A stretch of DNA of 64,000 bases, from NCBI RefSeq assembly GCF_014648055.1, contig NZ_BMQJ01000004.1:62001-126000 (forward strand), written 5' to 3'. How positions within the stretch are numbered: position 1 is the stretch's first letter; each line of letters begins with the position of its first letter. The DNA is from Streptosporangium pseudovulgare (GTDB lineage: Bacteria > Actinomycetota > Actinomycetes > Streptosporangiales > Streptosporangiaceae). The translations under genes were made by a program, and so were the position numbers. This document shows positions 50,569 to 59,223 of this stretch, in pieces. The notes beneath the pieces were generated by a model. It saw only the letters and a list, made by a program, of their open reading frames with translations. It was not told where the DNA came from and searched no databases.

Positions 50569-51156
50569 GTGGCAGACACCGCACCCGATGCGGAGGACCT
50601 CCGGCGGACGATGCGCGATCCGGAGGCGTTCGAGGAGTTCTACCGAAGACACACCGAGTCAGTGAGCCGTTTCGTGGCGCGCCGGGTGACCGACCCGCAC
50701 ACGGTGGCCGACCTGACGATGGAGGTCTTCCTGGCCGCCGTCGACACCGCGGGCAGCTACCGGCCCGAACGCGGCAGCCAGGCGGCCTGGCTGTACGGCA
50801 TAGCCCGCAACGTCGTGGCGACCGAGCACCGCAGGGCCGCCCGGGAGGTCCATAAGGCGGACCGGGCCGCGGGCCGGCGCCCGCTGGACGCCGACGACAT
50901 CGCCCGGCTGGAGGAGCGGATCGACGCCGAACGGGACGCCCGCCGCCTCCTGTCGGCCATCGCCGCCCTGCCGAAGGGGCTGCGGGCCGTGGCTGAACTG
51001 GTCCACCTCGACGGACTGCCGGTCGAGGAGGCCGCCGCCGCCCTGCGCATCCGCGTCGGGACCGCCCGGGTGCGGCTGCACCGCGTCCGCCGCCTGCTCA
51101 GGACCGAACTCGACGCCCGCCGCCCGGAGCCCGCCATCGCGAAAGGAATGTCATGA
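50569..51156 (+). CDS. ECF RNA polymerase sigma factor (module 3)
   Basis: 195 residues. Region 2 has FEEFYRRHTESVSRFVARRV then TVADLTMEVFLAAVDTAGSY and AAWLYGIARNVVATEHRR. Region 4 has LPKGLRAVAELVHLDGLPVE and IRVGTARVRLHRVRRLLRTE. GTG 50569 follows AAAGGG. Its stop overlaps the ATG of the membrane partner. It belongs to the same broad ECF type as the pairs at 27 kb and 36 kb. Confidence 0.92.
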   Translation: MADTAPDAEDLRRTMRDPEAFEEFYRRHTESVSRFVARRVTDPHTVADLTMEVFLAAVDTAGSYRPERGSQAAWLYGIARNVVATEHRRAAREVHKADRAAGRRPLDADDIARLEERIDAERDARRLLSAIAALPKGLRAVAELVHLDGLPVEEAAAALRIRVGTARVRLHRVRRLLRTELDARRPEPAIAKGMS

Positions 51157-52064
51157 CGACCAGTGAGAGACGTCTCGCCGGGTTCGAGGAGCGGCAGCTC
51201 GCCGAGCTCAAGGAGCACATCGCCGCGCGGTCGGCGGCGGCGCCGGCGAGGAGGCCGCGGGGGCGCCTCCTCCTGGCCGCCGCGGCCGTCGCCGCCGGCG
51301 TCTGCGCCGCCGTCGCGATCCCGGCGGTGTCCGGGGGCGGCGGCGAGTCCGCCTACGCCGTCACCAGGGACGCCAACGGGGTGGTGTACGCCGAGCTCCG
51401 CGACTTCCGCGACGCCGCCGGGCTGTCGGACCAGCTGCGGAGGCTCGGCGTCCCCGCCATCGTCGACTACACGCCCGAGGGCAAGATGTGCCGGGAGCCG
51501 CGCGGGAAGTACGTGAAGGACATCCCGCGGGACCTGTACCACGTGCCCGAGTCGATCCCCGGTGAGAAGGACGGCTGGCGGATGCGGATCGACACCCGGC
51601 TCTTCAAGCCCGGCCAGACCTTCGTCTGGACCATCGGGGAGGGCAGCACCAGCACCATCCTCATGGAGGGCCCGGTGGGGCCCTGCGAGCTGGTGGACGC
51701 GCCCAAGCCGAAGGAGTATCACCCGCCCTACCGGCTGGCCACCACCAAGGGCCGCTCGCTCGCCGGGTACCGGGTGGACGAGAAGACCGTCGGCGAGGCC
51801 GTCCCGGAGATCGAGAAGCGCGGCCTGAAGGTCGTCTACGTGATCATGGGCATCCCCCCGGGCAACCCCGGCGGCTACGGGGAACTGCGCGTCCAGAAGA
51901 CCCCGGTCGGCGAGGACTGGACCGTCTGGGAGGCGGAGGAGGTCATCGAGGGGCCGAAGGACACGCCCACCGGGGTGATCCGCCTCCTCGTCACCAAGGA
52001 GCACTACGACCGGAACCCGGTCTACGGCGGCCCCCGCGACGCCGTCTTCCCCGACGGATCCTGA
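51153..52064 (+). CDS. Membrane partner of ECF sigma factor (module 3)
   Basis: 303 residues. A charged cytosolic start (MTTSERRLAGFEERQLAELK) is followed by one transmembrane helix (about 38-60). The extracytoplasmic domain (about 65-303) has Cys in GKMCREP and GPCELVDAP and repeated VYAEL/VVYVIMG strands. It has the same position and topology as the partners of modules 1 and 2 but low similarity in the external domain. ATGA coupling to the sigma gene is seen. Confidence 0.82.
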   Translation: MTTSERRLAGFEERQLAELKEHIAARSAAAPARRPRGRLLLAAAAVAAGVCAAVAIPAVSGGGGESAYAVTRDANGVVYAELRDFRDAAGLSDQLRRLGVPAIVDYTPEGKMCREPRGKYVKDIPRDLYHVPESIPGEKDGWRMRIDTRLFKPGQTFVWTIGEGSTSTILMEGPVGPCELVDAPKPKEYHPPYRLATTKGRSLAGYRVDEKTVGEAVPEIEKRGLKVVYVIMGIPPGNPGGYGELRVQKTPVGEDWTVWEAEEVIEGPKDTPTGVIRLLVTKEHYDRNPVYGGPRDAVFPDGS

Positions 52065-52097
52065 CCGTCGCACGGCCCCTGGGAAGGTCCACCGGCC

Positions 52098-52172
52098 CGC
52101 CGCGACGGTTCACGGCCGTCGCGGCGCCGGTTCACCGGGACCGAACCGGGAGCGAGGATCCGGTGAACCGGC
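52098..52172 (+). terminator. Terminator hairpin plus second inverted repeat
   Basis: An 11-bp perfect stem (52098-52108 with 52116-52126, 7-base loop) ends module 3. It abuts a second 13-bp inverted repeat (52126-52138 with 52160-52172) with a 21-base spacer, which could be a further hairpin or an operator of the esterase gene. Confidence 0.65.
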
Positions 52173-52249
52173 CATATGTACGGTTCGAGATGCCGTGAAC
52201 CGTACTTTGGGCCGATATCGCCGGGGACCCGAATCCGCAGGATCTTTCC

Positions 52250-53638
52250 ATGCCATACGAAGATCCTTGTCCGGCGCTGGGAGCCGGGAGCCCGGGCGAG
52301 CATGCGACCCGGACCGACCACCGTTCGAGCGGTACGAAGCCGGAGCGGAGCGGTGCCGGGCCCGTGTCGAGGGGCGCCCTGGCCGTCGTCGCCGCGCTGC
52401 TCGCCCTCGTGGTCGCCGCCCCCTGCGCGTCCACGTCGGCCTCCGCCTCGACCGTGTCCGCGTCCGTGGCCACGGTGACCGTCGCCGTGCCCGCCTCCGT
52501 CGGTCCCTCGGCCGCGCGGAGCGGCACGCCGGACGGTACCCCGAGCGGCACACCCGTCGGCACCTCGATCGGCGCGCCGTATCTGCCCAGGCCGACCGGT
52601 CCCCATCCGGTCGGCACGACGTCCCTGCATCTGAGAGACCTCTCCCGGCCGGACCCCTGGGTGCCCGGGGTGAAGGCGAGGGAGCTCATGGTCTCCCTGT
52701 GGTACCCGGCGAAGTCACCGGGCGGGCGGCGGGCACCGTACATGACACCGAAGGAGTCGGAGCTCCTCCTGAAGGGAACGGGGATGACCGGCGTGCCGGC
52801 CGACGCGTTGAGCAGGACGCGCACCAACGCGTTCCGCGACGCGAGCCCGGCCGGACGCAGGCGCGGCCTGCCCCTGGTGGTGCTCTCTCCCGGCTTCACC
52901 TGGCCCAGGAGCTCGCTGACGGCGCTGGCCGAGGAACTCGCGAGCCGCGGCTACGTGGTGGCCGGCATCGACCACACCTACGAGACCTTCGCCACGACCT
53001 TCCCCGACGGGCGGGTCACCACCTGCGCCGCGTGCGAGCTCGAAACCGACGACTTCGGCGGGAAGGCGGTGGAGAGCCGGGCGGCCGACACCTCCTTCGT
53101 GCTGACCGAGCTGGTCGGACCACGCTCGAAGTGGCGGGGCGGCGCCCTGATCGACCCGTCCCGGATCGCGATGGCGGGTCAGTCCCTCGGCGGCGCGAGC
53201 GTCGCCGAGACCATGCTGAAGGACTCCCGGGTGCGCGCCGGGATCAACATGGACGGCCGGATGTTCGCCCCGATTCCCGTGAGCGGACTGGCGCGGCCGT
53301 TCATGTTCCTGGGCGTACGGGGACCGCACAGCCCGGGAAGCGGCGAGGACCCCACATGGGACCGTGACTGGAGACACCTGACCGGCTGGAAACGCTGGCT
53401 CGTGGTGACCGGGGCGGTGCACGCGTCCTTCACCGACTACGACCTGCTCGCCAGGCAGATCGGCGTCGACCTCGGCGGCACCCTCTCCGGACCCCGCACG
53501 GTGGAGATCACCCGCGGATACGTCAGGGCCTTCTTCGACCTCCACCTCCGTGAGAAGCCGCAGGCCCTGCTGAGGAAGCCGTCGCCCCGCCATCCCGAGG
53601 TCATGTTCTGCTCCCCGGAGACGAAGACCTGCGGGTAG
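52250..53638 (+). CDS. Exported PAF-acetylhydrolase-like esterase/lipase
   Basis: 462 residues. A long N-terminus is followed by a hydrophobic export segment (about 43-68) and an Ala/Ser/Thr spacer. The alpha/beta-hydrolase domain (about 130-440) has LMVSLWYPAKSPGGRRAPYM, PLVVLSPGFTW (oxyanion), SRGYVVAGIDHTYE, nucleophile elbow MAGQSLGGAS and a late His in VTGAVHASFTDYDLL. It resembles PAF-AH and dienelactone-type esterases. A later start would shorten the N-terminus; ATG 52250 keeps the export segment internal, so a start nearer 52370 is possible. Confidence 0.82.
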   Translation: MPYEDPCPALGAGSPGEHATRTDHRSSGTKPERSGAGPVSRGALAVVAALLALVVAAPCASTSASASTVSASVATVTVAVPASVGPSAARSGTPDGTPSGTPVGTSIGAPYLPRPTGPHPVGTTSLHLRDLSRPDPWVPGVKARELMVSLWYPAKSPGGRRAPYMTPKESELLLKGTGMTGVPADALSRTRTNAFRDASPAGRRRGLPLVVLSPGFTWPRSSLTALAEELASRGYVVAGIDHTYETFATTFPDGRVTTCAACELETDDFGGKAVESRAADTSFVLTELVGPRSKWRGGALIDPSRIAMAGQSLGGASVAETMLKDSRVRAGINMDGRMFAPIPVSGLARPFMFLGVRGPHSPGSGEDPTWDRDWRHLTGWKRWLVVTGAVHASFTDYDLLARQIGVDLGGTLSGPRTVEITRGYVRAFFDLHLREKPQALLRKPSPRHPEVMFCSPETKTCG

Positions 53639-53764
53639 GGGGCGGGCGGGGGAGGTCGGCCGGTGGGTTCCGCCGAACTCCCCGCCCGCTCCGGGCGTCG
53701 AACCCCTTCGGGGGCTCACCGAACGCGCCACGCGCGGAGAACCGGAAGGCGGCGCAGGACGACG

Positions 53765-54241
53765 ATGGAACCCACGACGGTGAAAGAGAGAGTCGGCAGG
53801 CGGGTCTTCGGCGCCATGATGGCCGGGGCGATCCTCCCGGTGGCGCTTCTGGGCTGGGCGTACGTGATGAGCAAGGTGTCCCCCTCCCGGATGTGCGGTG
53901 GGTTCATCGGGTGCCTGGGTTCTGTCGTCCAGGTCTGGGAGGTGGGCCGCTGGGCGGCGATCGTCCTCGCCTGGCCGCTGCTGTACGTCCTGCGGGTGCG
54001 GCCCGCCTGGCCCGTCGCCGTCGTGGGCGGGCTGTTCCTGGTGGCGATCTGGGAGTTCGCCCTGTCCTCGGTGCCTCCGCTGAGCATCGTCATCGACCTC
54101 ATCGTGCTCAGCGCCCTGATCGCCTACTCGTGCGCCGTCCTGGTCGCCGGGCCCGGGCTCACCCGGTTGTGGCGCGCCGCGATCACCGCGGCGTTCCTCG
54201 CGCTCTACCTTCTCGGTCTGCTGTCTTCGCGGGGCCTCTAG
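53765..54241 (+). CDS. Four-helix membrane protein of unknown function
   Basis: 158 residues with about four to five transmembrane helices (GAMMAGAILPVALLGWAYVM, AAIVLAWPLLYVL, VAVVGGLFLVAIW, LIVLSALIAYSCAVLVAG). Two Cys in the first external loop (RMCGGFIGCLG) could form a disulfide. Its last four bases overlap the converging permease gene. No family is recognised. Confidence 0.72.
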   Translation: MEPTTVKERVGRRVFGAMMAGAILPVALLGWAYVMSKVSPSRMCGGFIGCLGSVVQVWEVGRWAAIVLAWPLLYVLRVRPAWPVAVVGGLFLVAIWEFALSSVPPLSIVIDLIVLSALIAYSCAVLVAGPGLTRLWRAAITAAFLALYLLGLLSSRGL

Positions 54242-54999
54242 GAGATCCTGCGGCGGTAGGTGTTCATGGCGAGGACGTACGCGACGACGAGGATGCCGGC
54301 GCACCAGGCCAGGGCGATCCAGATGTCGGTGCCGACCGGCTGCCGGGCGAACAGGGCGCGGATGGCGTTGACGATGGACGTCACCGGCTGGTGTTCGGCG
54401 AAGATGCGCACCGGGCCGGGCATGGTGCCGGTGGGCACGAACGCCGAGCTGAGGAACGGCAGGAAGATGAGCGGGTAGGAGAACGCGCTCGCGCCTTCCA
54501 TGGTCTTGGCCGTCAGGCCGGGGATGACGGCGATCCACGTCAACGCCAGGGTGAACAGGATCAGGATGCCGGCGACCGCGAGCCACGCCGACACCCCCGC
54601 CGTCGAGCGGAAGCCCATGAGCAGGGCGACGAGCACGACGACCGCGAGCGAGATCAGATTGGCGACCAGCGAGGTCAGCACGTGCGCCCACAGCACCGAC
54701 GACCGCGCGGTCGGCATGGACTGGAACCGCTCGAAGATGCCGCCCTTCATGTCCATGAACAGCCGGTACGCGGTGTAAGCGATGCCCGAGGCGACCGTGA
54801 TGAGCAGGATGCCGGGCAGCAGGTAGGTCACATACGAGTCCGACCCCGTGTCGATCGCGCCGCCGAACACGTAGACGAACAGCAGCATGAAGGCGATCGG
54901 CATGACCACGGTCGTGATGATGGTGTCCGGGCTGCGCGCGATGTGGCGCAGGGACCGTCCCAGCAGGACGGCGGTGTCACCGAGGAAGTGCTTGCTCAT
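54238..54999 (-). CDS. ABC-2 type transporter permease (DrrB-like)
   Basis: 253 residues with six predicted helices. Characteristic segments are the N-terminal LGRSLRHIARSPDTIITTVV, YLLPGILLITVASGIAYTAY and the late FLPFLSSAFVPTGTMPGPVR. With the ATPase 9 bases upstream it forms an exporter of the daunorubicin-resistance type. It probably exports a hydrophobic drug or lipid. Confidence 0.92.
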   Translation of the reverse strand: MSKHFLGDTAVLLGRSLRHIARSPDTIITTVVMPIAFMLLFVYVFGGAIDTGSDSYVTYLLPGILLITVASGIAYTAYRLFMDMKGGIFERFQSMPTARSSVLWAHVLTSLVANLISLAVVVLVALLMGFRSTAGVSAWLAVAGILILFTLALTWIAVIPGLTAKTMEGASAFSYPLIFLPFLSSAFVPTGTMPGPVRIFAEHQPVTSIVNAIRALFARQPVGTDIWIALAWCAGILVVAYVLAMNTYRRRIS

Positions 55000-55008
55000 C
55001 GTCGCTCC

Positions 55009-55809
55009 TTACGCGTCCGTGCCGATGTTGCGGTCATGGGCTTTCCCGCCGTCGGCGCCGACGAGCGCGAGGAAGATCTCCTCAAGGGTCGGCTGCTTCT
55101 CGACGTACTCGACCTTGGCGGGCGGCAGCAGCCGCTTGAGCTCGGCGAGGGTGCCGTCCACGATGATCCGGCCCTCGTGGAGGATCGCGATCCGGTCGGC
55201 GAGCTGTTCGGCCTCGTCGAGATACTGCGTGGTGAGCAGCACCGTCGTGCCGCGCGCGGCGAGTTCCTTGACGGTCTGCCACACCTCGATGCGCGCCTGG
55301 GGGTCGAGCCCGGTCGTCGGCTCGTCCAGGAAGATGACCGGCGGATTCCCGACCAGGCTCATCGCGATGTCGAGGCGGCGGCGCATGCCGCCGGAGTACG
55401 TCGACGCCTTCCGCCCGCCCGCGTCGGTCAGCGAGAAACGATCGAGCAGGTCGTCGGCGACCTTGCCGGGATTCTCAAGGTGCCGCAGCCGGGCGACCAG
55501 CACGAGGTTCTCCCGTCCGGTGAGGATCTCGTCCACGGCGGCGAACTGCCCGGTGAGGCTGATCGACTCGCGCACGTCCGCGGCCTGCGTGGCGACGTCG
55601 AAGCCGTTGACGCGGGCCGTGCCCGCGTCGGCCCTGAGCAGCGTGGACAGGATCTTCACGGCCGTGGTCTTGCCGGCCCCGTTGGAGCCGAGCAGGGCGA
55701 AGATGCTGCCGCGCGCCACGGTGAGGTCCACGCCGCGCAGCACCCGCAGCTCCTTGTAGGACTTCTCCAGGCCCCGCACCTGGATCGCCGGGGCCTGCTG
55801 TGTCGTCAT
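55009..55809 (-). CDS. ABC transporter ATP-binding protein (DrrA-like)
   Basis: 266 residues. Walker A is GSNGAGKTT, signature YSGGMRRRLDIA, Walker B VIFLDEPTTGLD, followed by an H-loop region TTVLLTTQYLDEAEQLADR and the DrrA-type C-terminal tail. MTTQQAP is the start, sharing one base with the DUF1048 stop (TGATG). It powers the permease encoded next. Confidence 0.95.
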   Translation of the reverse strand: MTTQQAPAIQVRGLEKSYKELRVLRGVDLTVARGSIFALLGSNGAGKTTAVKILSTLLRADAGTARVNGFDVATQAADVRESISLTGQFAAVDEILTGRENLVLVARLRHLENPGKVADDLLDRFSLTDAGGRKASTYSGGMRRRLDIAMSLVGNPPVIFLDEPTTGLDPQARIEVWQTVKELAARGTTVLLTTQYLDEAEQLADRIAILHEGRIIVDGTLAELKRLLPPAKVEYVEKQPTLEEIFLALVGADGGKAHDRNIGTDA

Positions 55810-56219
55810 CACTCGGTCCTGTCCTCTCCTGCGGGCTCTTCGCCGGCGGCACGCTTGATGGCGCTGGTGAGACGGTTGCGCTCCCGGTTCCGCCACTGTC
55901 CGGCCGGGTAGTTGGCGACGAACGCCTCCACGAACTCCACGGGGTCCTCCCCGAAGAGGTCGCGAATCGGGGTTTCGTCGATGGCACTCCGCTCGAACAG
56001 GTCGGCGAGGTCCTCGTACATCGTCATGTCGGCGCCGTCGGTCAGCCCGAGGTGCAGCAGGTACCGCTCCATCGCCTCGGCCGCCGTACGGTAGTCGGGG
56101 GGAAGCTGACTGATGCGCGTCTTGTACCGCCGGTAGCGCCGCTTGTCCTCCAGCGACCCGGTGACCACCTCCAGGTACCGCCGGTAGCGGTTCTTCGGCT
56201 CGTTCGGCTCTGCCGCCAT
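55809..56219 (-). CDS. DUF1048-family protein
   Basis: 136 residues, all helical: YRRYLEVVTGSLEDKRRYRR, LPPDYRTAAEAMERYLLHLG, then EDLADLFERSAIDETPIRDL. DUF1048 proteins are commonly encoded with PadR regulators and ABC-2 exporters, as here. The role is unknown, perhaps a partner of the regulator. MAAEPNEP begins two bases after the padR stop. Confidence 0.85.
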   Translation of the reverse strand: MAAEPNEPKNRYRRYLEVVTGSLEDKRRYRRYKTRISQLPPDYRTAAEAMERYLLHLGLTDGADMTMYEDLADLFERSAIDETPIRDLFGEDPVEFVEAFVANYPAGQWRNRERNRLTSAIKRAAGEEPAGEDRTE

Positions 56220-56221
56220 GG

Positions 56222-56551
56222 CTACTTGCCTCCTTCGCGGAGCTGTTCGAGCCTTCCGGCCAGGAAGCTCCAGGTCGTCCAGAACTCTTCGAGGTACTCC
56301 CGTCCCTGAGCGTTGAGGGAGTACACCTTGCGTGGCGGCCCCTTCTCGGACGGGACCTTCTCCACGTCGACCAGGCCGCGCTGCTCGATCCTGACCAGCA
56401 GGGCGTAGATGGTGCCCTCGGCGATGTCGGAGAAGCCCTGGTCGCGCAGCCAGGCAGTGATCTCGTAGCCGTAGGCGGGCCGGCCGGACAGGATCGCCAG
56501 GACGATGCCCTCCAGCGTTCCCTTGAGCATCTCCGTCACGAGCTTGCCCAT
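56222..56551 (-). CDS. PadR-family transcriptional regulator
   Basis: 109 residues, the short PadR subtype: MLKGTLEGIVLAILSGRPAY, GYEITAWLRDQGFSDIAEGT, IYALLVRIEQRGLVDVEKVP, then a dimerisation helix. PadR members repress exporter operons and release DNA when the drug binds. It heads the padR-DUF1048-ABC operon. The promoter region is a 73-bp inverted repeat. Confidence 0.93.
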   Translation of the reverse strand: MGKLVTEMLKGTLEGIVLAILSGRPAYGYEITAWLRDQGFSDIAEGTIYALLVRIEQRGLVDVEKVPSEKGPPRKVYSLNAQGREYLEEFWTTWSFLAGRLEQLREGGK

Positions 56552-56565
56552 GGAACACCTCCTTT

Positions 56566-56638
56566 CAGCTATTCGGCGTTGCTAGGTACTGGTACAAAGT
56601 AACACTGACTACCGGTACTTAGCAACGCCGAATAGCTG
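56566..56638. promoter_or_regulatory. 73-bp inverted repeat over the padR promoter
   Basis: Perfect 19-bp arms (56566-56584 with 56620-56638) extend inward for about nine more pairs with one mismatch and one G-U, enclosing GGTACTGGTAC and ACCGGTAC. The less GC-rich centre (TACAAAGTAACACTGACT) probably holds the promoter. It starts 15 bases upstream of the padR start. Confidence 0.75.
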
Positions 56639-56703
56639 AGGCGCAAGCCGGGACGCGGGCCGAGGCCGGCGTCCGCCGTGCCCCGTCCTCTGTGGTGCGT
56701 TCC

Positions 56704-57285
56704 CTACGGTGTCTCCCCTGGCGTCTCCCGCGGTGTCTCCCCCGGCGTCTCCCGCGGCGGCTCCTCGGCCGGGAACAGGATCGGGCTGAGCAGGTGCCGG
56801 GTGCGGTGCGGGGCCGGGCCGTACGCCAGCCGGGGCAGGATCGCGGCGCGCAGCTCCTCGATCAGCTCCGCGCGCTCCTCCTCGCCGAGCCAGACCGCGT
56901 GCTGCCGGTAGCCCACCAGGTCGGCGGCAGGGTCGGCGCCCTCCCGGTCGAGGTAGGCGCCGAACTCGGCGATCAGGGTGGCCATGGCGGCGGCGAACAC
57001 GCGCCGGTGGTCCTCGGGGGGCAGCGACGCGGCCGTCCCGGCGTCCACGACCGCCCGCTCCCGGCGCAGCCGGTAGCTGCGCTCCACCGCGCCGCGCACC
57101 CGCTGCTCGCCGGCCACCTCCAGGAGGCCGTGCTCGGCGAGCAGCGCGACGTGCCGGTACACGGTGGCCTTGGAGACGTCGGGTATCCGGTCGCACAGCT
57201 GGGCGGTGGTGAGGATCCGTCCACCGGACATGGCGTGCACGACGCGCAGCCGTACCGGGTGTGCGAGCAGTTCCAACGCGTCCAC
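56704..57285 (-). CDS. ArsR-like winged-helix regulator
   Basis: 193 residues from GTG 57285. The winged helix (about 1-75) has DALELLAHPVRLRVVHAMSG, TTAQLCDRIPDVSKATVYRH and LLAEHGLLEVAGEQRV. A C-terminal helical region (about 90-170) follows. The tail is two copies of an 8-residue RETPGETP unit from a 24-bp DNA repeat (56708-56755). It diverges from the hydrolase gene, with two near-identical 24-bp operators between. Confidence 0.88.
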   Translation of the reverse strand: MDALELLAHPVRLRVVHAMSGGRILTTAQLCDRIPDVSKATVYRHVALLAEHGLLEVAGEQRVRGAVERSYRLRRERAVVDAGTAASLPPEDHRRVFAAAMATLIAEFGAYLDREGADPAADLVGYRQHAVWLGEEERAELIEELRAAILPRLAYGPAPHRTRHLLSPILFPAEEPPRETPGETPRETPGETP

Positions 57286-57309
57286 CGCGTCATGCTCGCA
57301 GAGCGCCCG

Positions 57310-57370
57310 ACCGTTCGCAATCTTGCGAACGGTGCTGATCGGGTTTACCGTTCTCAAACATGCGAAAGGT
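57310..57370. promoter_or_regulatory. Two 24-bp operators between regulator and hydrolase
   Basis: Site 1 (57310-57333) is a perfect dyad with 11-base arms ACCGTTCGCAA / TTGCGAACGGT and a 2-base centre. Site 2 (57347-57370) matches it at 20 of 24 positions. They are 37 bp apart and lie between the divergent starts. Confidence 0.8.
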
Positions 57371-57414
57371 CGGACCGCGCGCCCCCGACCCACCCTCCGT
57401 CCGAAGGAGCGACG

Positions 57415-58386
57415 ATGCACGGTCAGCCCGCCGAGAGCGGTCCCGCGAGTCCTGTAAGTCCCGTGAGTCCCGCGAGTCCCGTGACGACGGCCGGTACGGC
57501 GCCGCCGCTGGGACGCCACCACGACGTGGACGGCCGGCGGCTGCTGCTGCACCGCGCGGGCACCGGCGGCCCGAGCGTGGTGTTCCTGCCCGGCGCCGGC
57601 CTGGTCGGGCTGGACTTCCTGAACCTCCAGGAGTCGGCCGCCGGGTTCACCACCGCCGTCGTCTACGACCGCGCCGGAACCGGCTGGAGCGACCCGGCCG
57701 ACCTGCCCCGCTCCGCCGCCGAGGTCGCGGGCGAGCTCCGGGGTCTGCTGCGCGCCGCCGGAGTGCCCGGGCCGTACCTGCTGGCCGGGCATTCGCTGGG
57801 CGCGTTCTACGCCCGCCGCTACGCACAGCTCTTCCCCGGCGAGGTCGCCGGACTGCTGCTGCTGGACCCCGGCCACGAGGACATCTTCGACCACCTGCCC
57901 GAAGGGGCCGCCGAGCTGAACGAACGGATGAAGCCGGACCCCGAGACGATGCCGGACCTCACCGGTGAGCAGCTCGCGTCCGCCCGCGCCGCGCTGACCG
58001 GGCTGCTGGCCGCATGGCCCGACGGGGTCCGCGAAGCGCTCGTCGCGTACCACCTCACCGACTGGCGGACCCAGCTCCACGAGACGGCCAACTTCGAGAC
58101 CGAGATCTACGACGAGCTGCGGAACGGCGGGCCGCTCCCCGACGTGCCGCTGATCCTCCTCACCGCGGGCGGGCGCAACCCGTACTGGGCGCACTTCATG
58201 ACCGAGGAGCAGATGCGCGCCGCGCACGACGGCATCCGCGCCATGCACACCGCGCTGGCCGCGTCCGTCCCCCGGGGGGAGCGCCGGGAGCTGCCCGGCG
58301 CCTCCCACCAGTACCTGCACATCGAGCAGACCGACGCGGTGCTGGACGCGCTCCGCGACCTCCTCGCCGCCACCCGAGCCCGGTGA
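57415..58386 (+). CDS. Alpha/beta hydrolase
   Basis: 323 residues. A Ser/Pro/Val repeat-like N-terminus (GPASPVSPVSPASPV, about 8-24) precedes the hydrolase fold: SVVFLPGAGLVGLDFLNLQE, VVYDRAGTGWSDP, nucleophile elbow AGHSLGAF, and a late His in GASHQYLHIEQ. AAGGAGC lies 7 bases before the ATG. Its expression is probably controlled by the divergent winged-helix regulator. The substrate is unknown. Confidence 0.9.
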   Translation: MHGQPAESGPASPVSPVSPASPVTTAGTAPPLGRHHDVDGRRLLLHRAGTGGPSVVFLPGAGLVGLDFLNLQESAAGFTTAVVYDRAGTGWSDPADLPRSAAEVAGELRGLLRAAGVPGPYLLAGHSLGAFYARRYAQLFPGEVAGLLLLDPGHEDIFDHLPEGAAELNERMKPDPETMPDLTGEQLASARAALTGLLAAWPDGVREALVAYHLTDWRTQLHETANFETEIYDELRNGGPLPDVPLILLTAGGRNPYWAHFMTEEQMRAAHDGIRAMHTALAASVPRGERRELPGASHQYLHIEQTDAVLDALRDLLAATRAR

Positions 58387-58424
58387 CGACGGAGGAACGG
58401 GACCGGCCGGGGCCGACCGGGGAC

Positions 58425-58455
58425 GGGGCCGGCGGCGGCGCGCGCCGCCGGCCCC
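58425..58455. terminator. Bidirectional terminator hairpin
   Basis: A perfect 13-bp stem (58425-58437 with 58443-58455) lies between the convergent hydrolase and GNAT genes, 5 bases from the GNAT stop. Confidence 0.75.
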
Positions 58456-58460
58456 GGGGA

Positions 58461-58976
58461 TCACAGCAGAGCCGGATACGGTGCCGTGACACGGAACCGG
58501 GCCAGGCCCTCCTCAGAGCTCAGCCACCGGAAACCGGCCTTCTCCAGCACGCGGACCGAGGGCGGATTCGACGGCTCCACCTTGGCGTACACCGTGTGGA
58601 CATCGGCGGCGGTGAGGGCGAACTCCGTCAGGGCCCGGGTGGCCTCGGGGGCGTAACCGCGGCCCCGCCGGGAGGCCACGACGCCGTAGCCGATCTCGAC
58701 CGTGCCGTCGCTCGGCGGCCAGAACAGGCCGAGCGAGCCGACCACCAGACCGCTGTCGCGCTCGATGATCTGGCGGTGACCGTACTCGCCCAGCCACTCG
58801 GGATACTCGTCGAACAGGCCGGCGATGACGCGGTCGCCTTCGGCGGGGAAGTCGTCCGCCCAGTGCGCGCACCGGGCGTCCCGCAGAACGGCGTCGACCT
58901 CATCGCGGGGCCAGATCCTCAGGACGAGGCGGTCGGTGACCAGGTCGGTACCGGCCGAAGAGAAGAAAGAGAACAT
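58461..58976 (-). CDS. GNAT-family N-acetyltransferase (RimJ/RimL type)
   Basis: 171 residues: VTDRLVLRIWPRDEVDAVLR at the start, EIGYGVVASRRGRGYAPEAT as motif A, and YAKVEPSNPPSVRVLEKAGF at the end. This subtype acetylates protein N-termini, sugars or antibiotics. The start MFSFFSSAG is the only good one. About 240 bases upstream to the next gene hold no other feature. Confidence 0.9.
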   Translation of the reverse strand: MFSFFSSAGTDLVTDRLVLRIWPRDEVDAVLRDARCAHWADDFPAEGDRVIAGLFDEYPEWLGEYGHRQIIERDSGLVVGSLGLFWPPSDGTVEIGYGVVASRRGRGYAPEATRALTEFALTAADVHTVYAKVEPSNPPSVRVLEKAGFRWLSSEEGLARFRVTAPYPALL

Positions 58977-59223
58977 GTGACACTCCTGGTCGTTCGGGTG
59001 ACCGGCTACGCTCCGAACTCACGCGGGCCGGCCGAGGGCATGCTGAACAGGGCTGTCGGCAGCCATATTCATCAGCCCCCCTTCTCCAGAAGTGATCACT
59101 GGTCCTTCCCGCGCCGACCCTAGCGACCCTTCGCGGCGCGGGCAAAGCCATATTCCGGATGCGAAAAGCCGCGTTCCGGGTGCGACCGGCCTGCCGGAAG
59201 AGGAGGGCGGTAGGCTGCGCGCC

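Noticed and set aside
53893-55911. 672-residue plus-strand frame
   Set aside because: It is antisense to the ABC transporter genes; the product is low-complexity.
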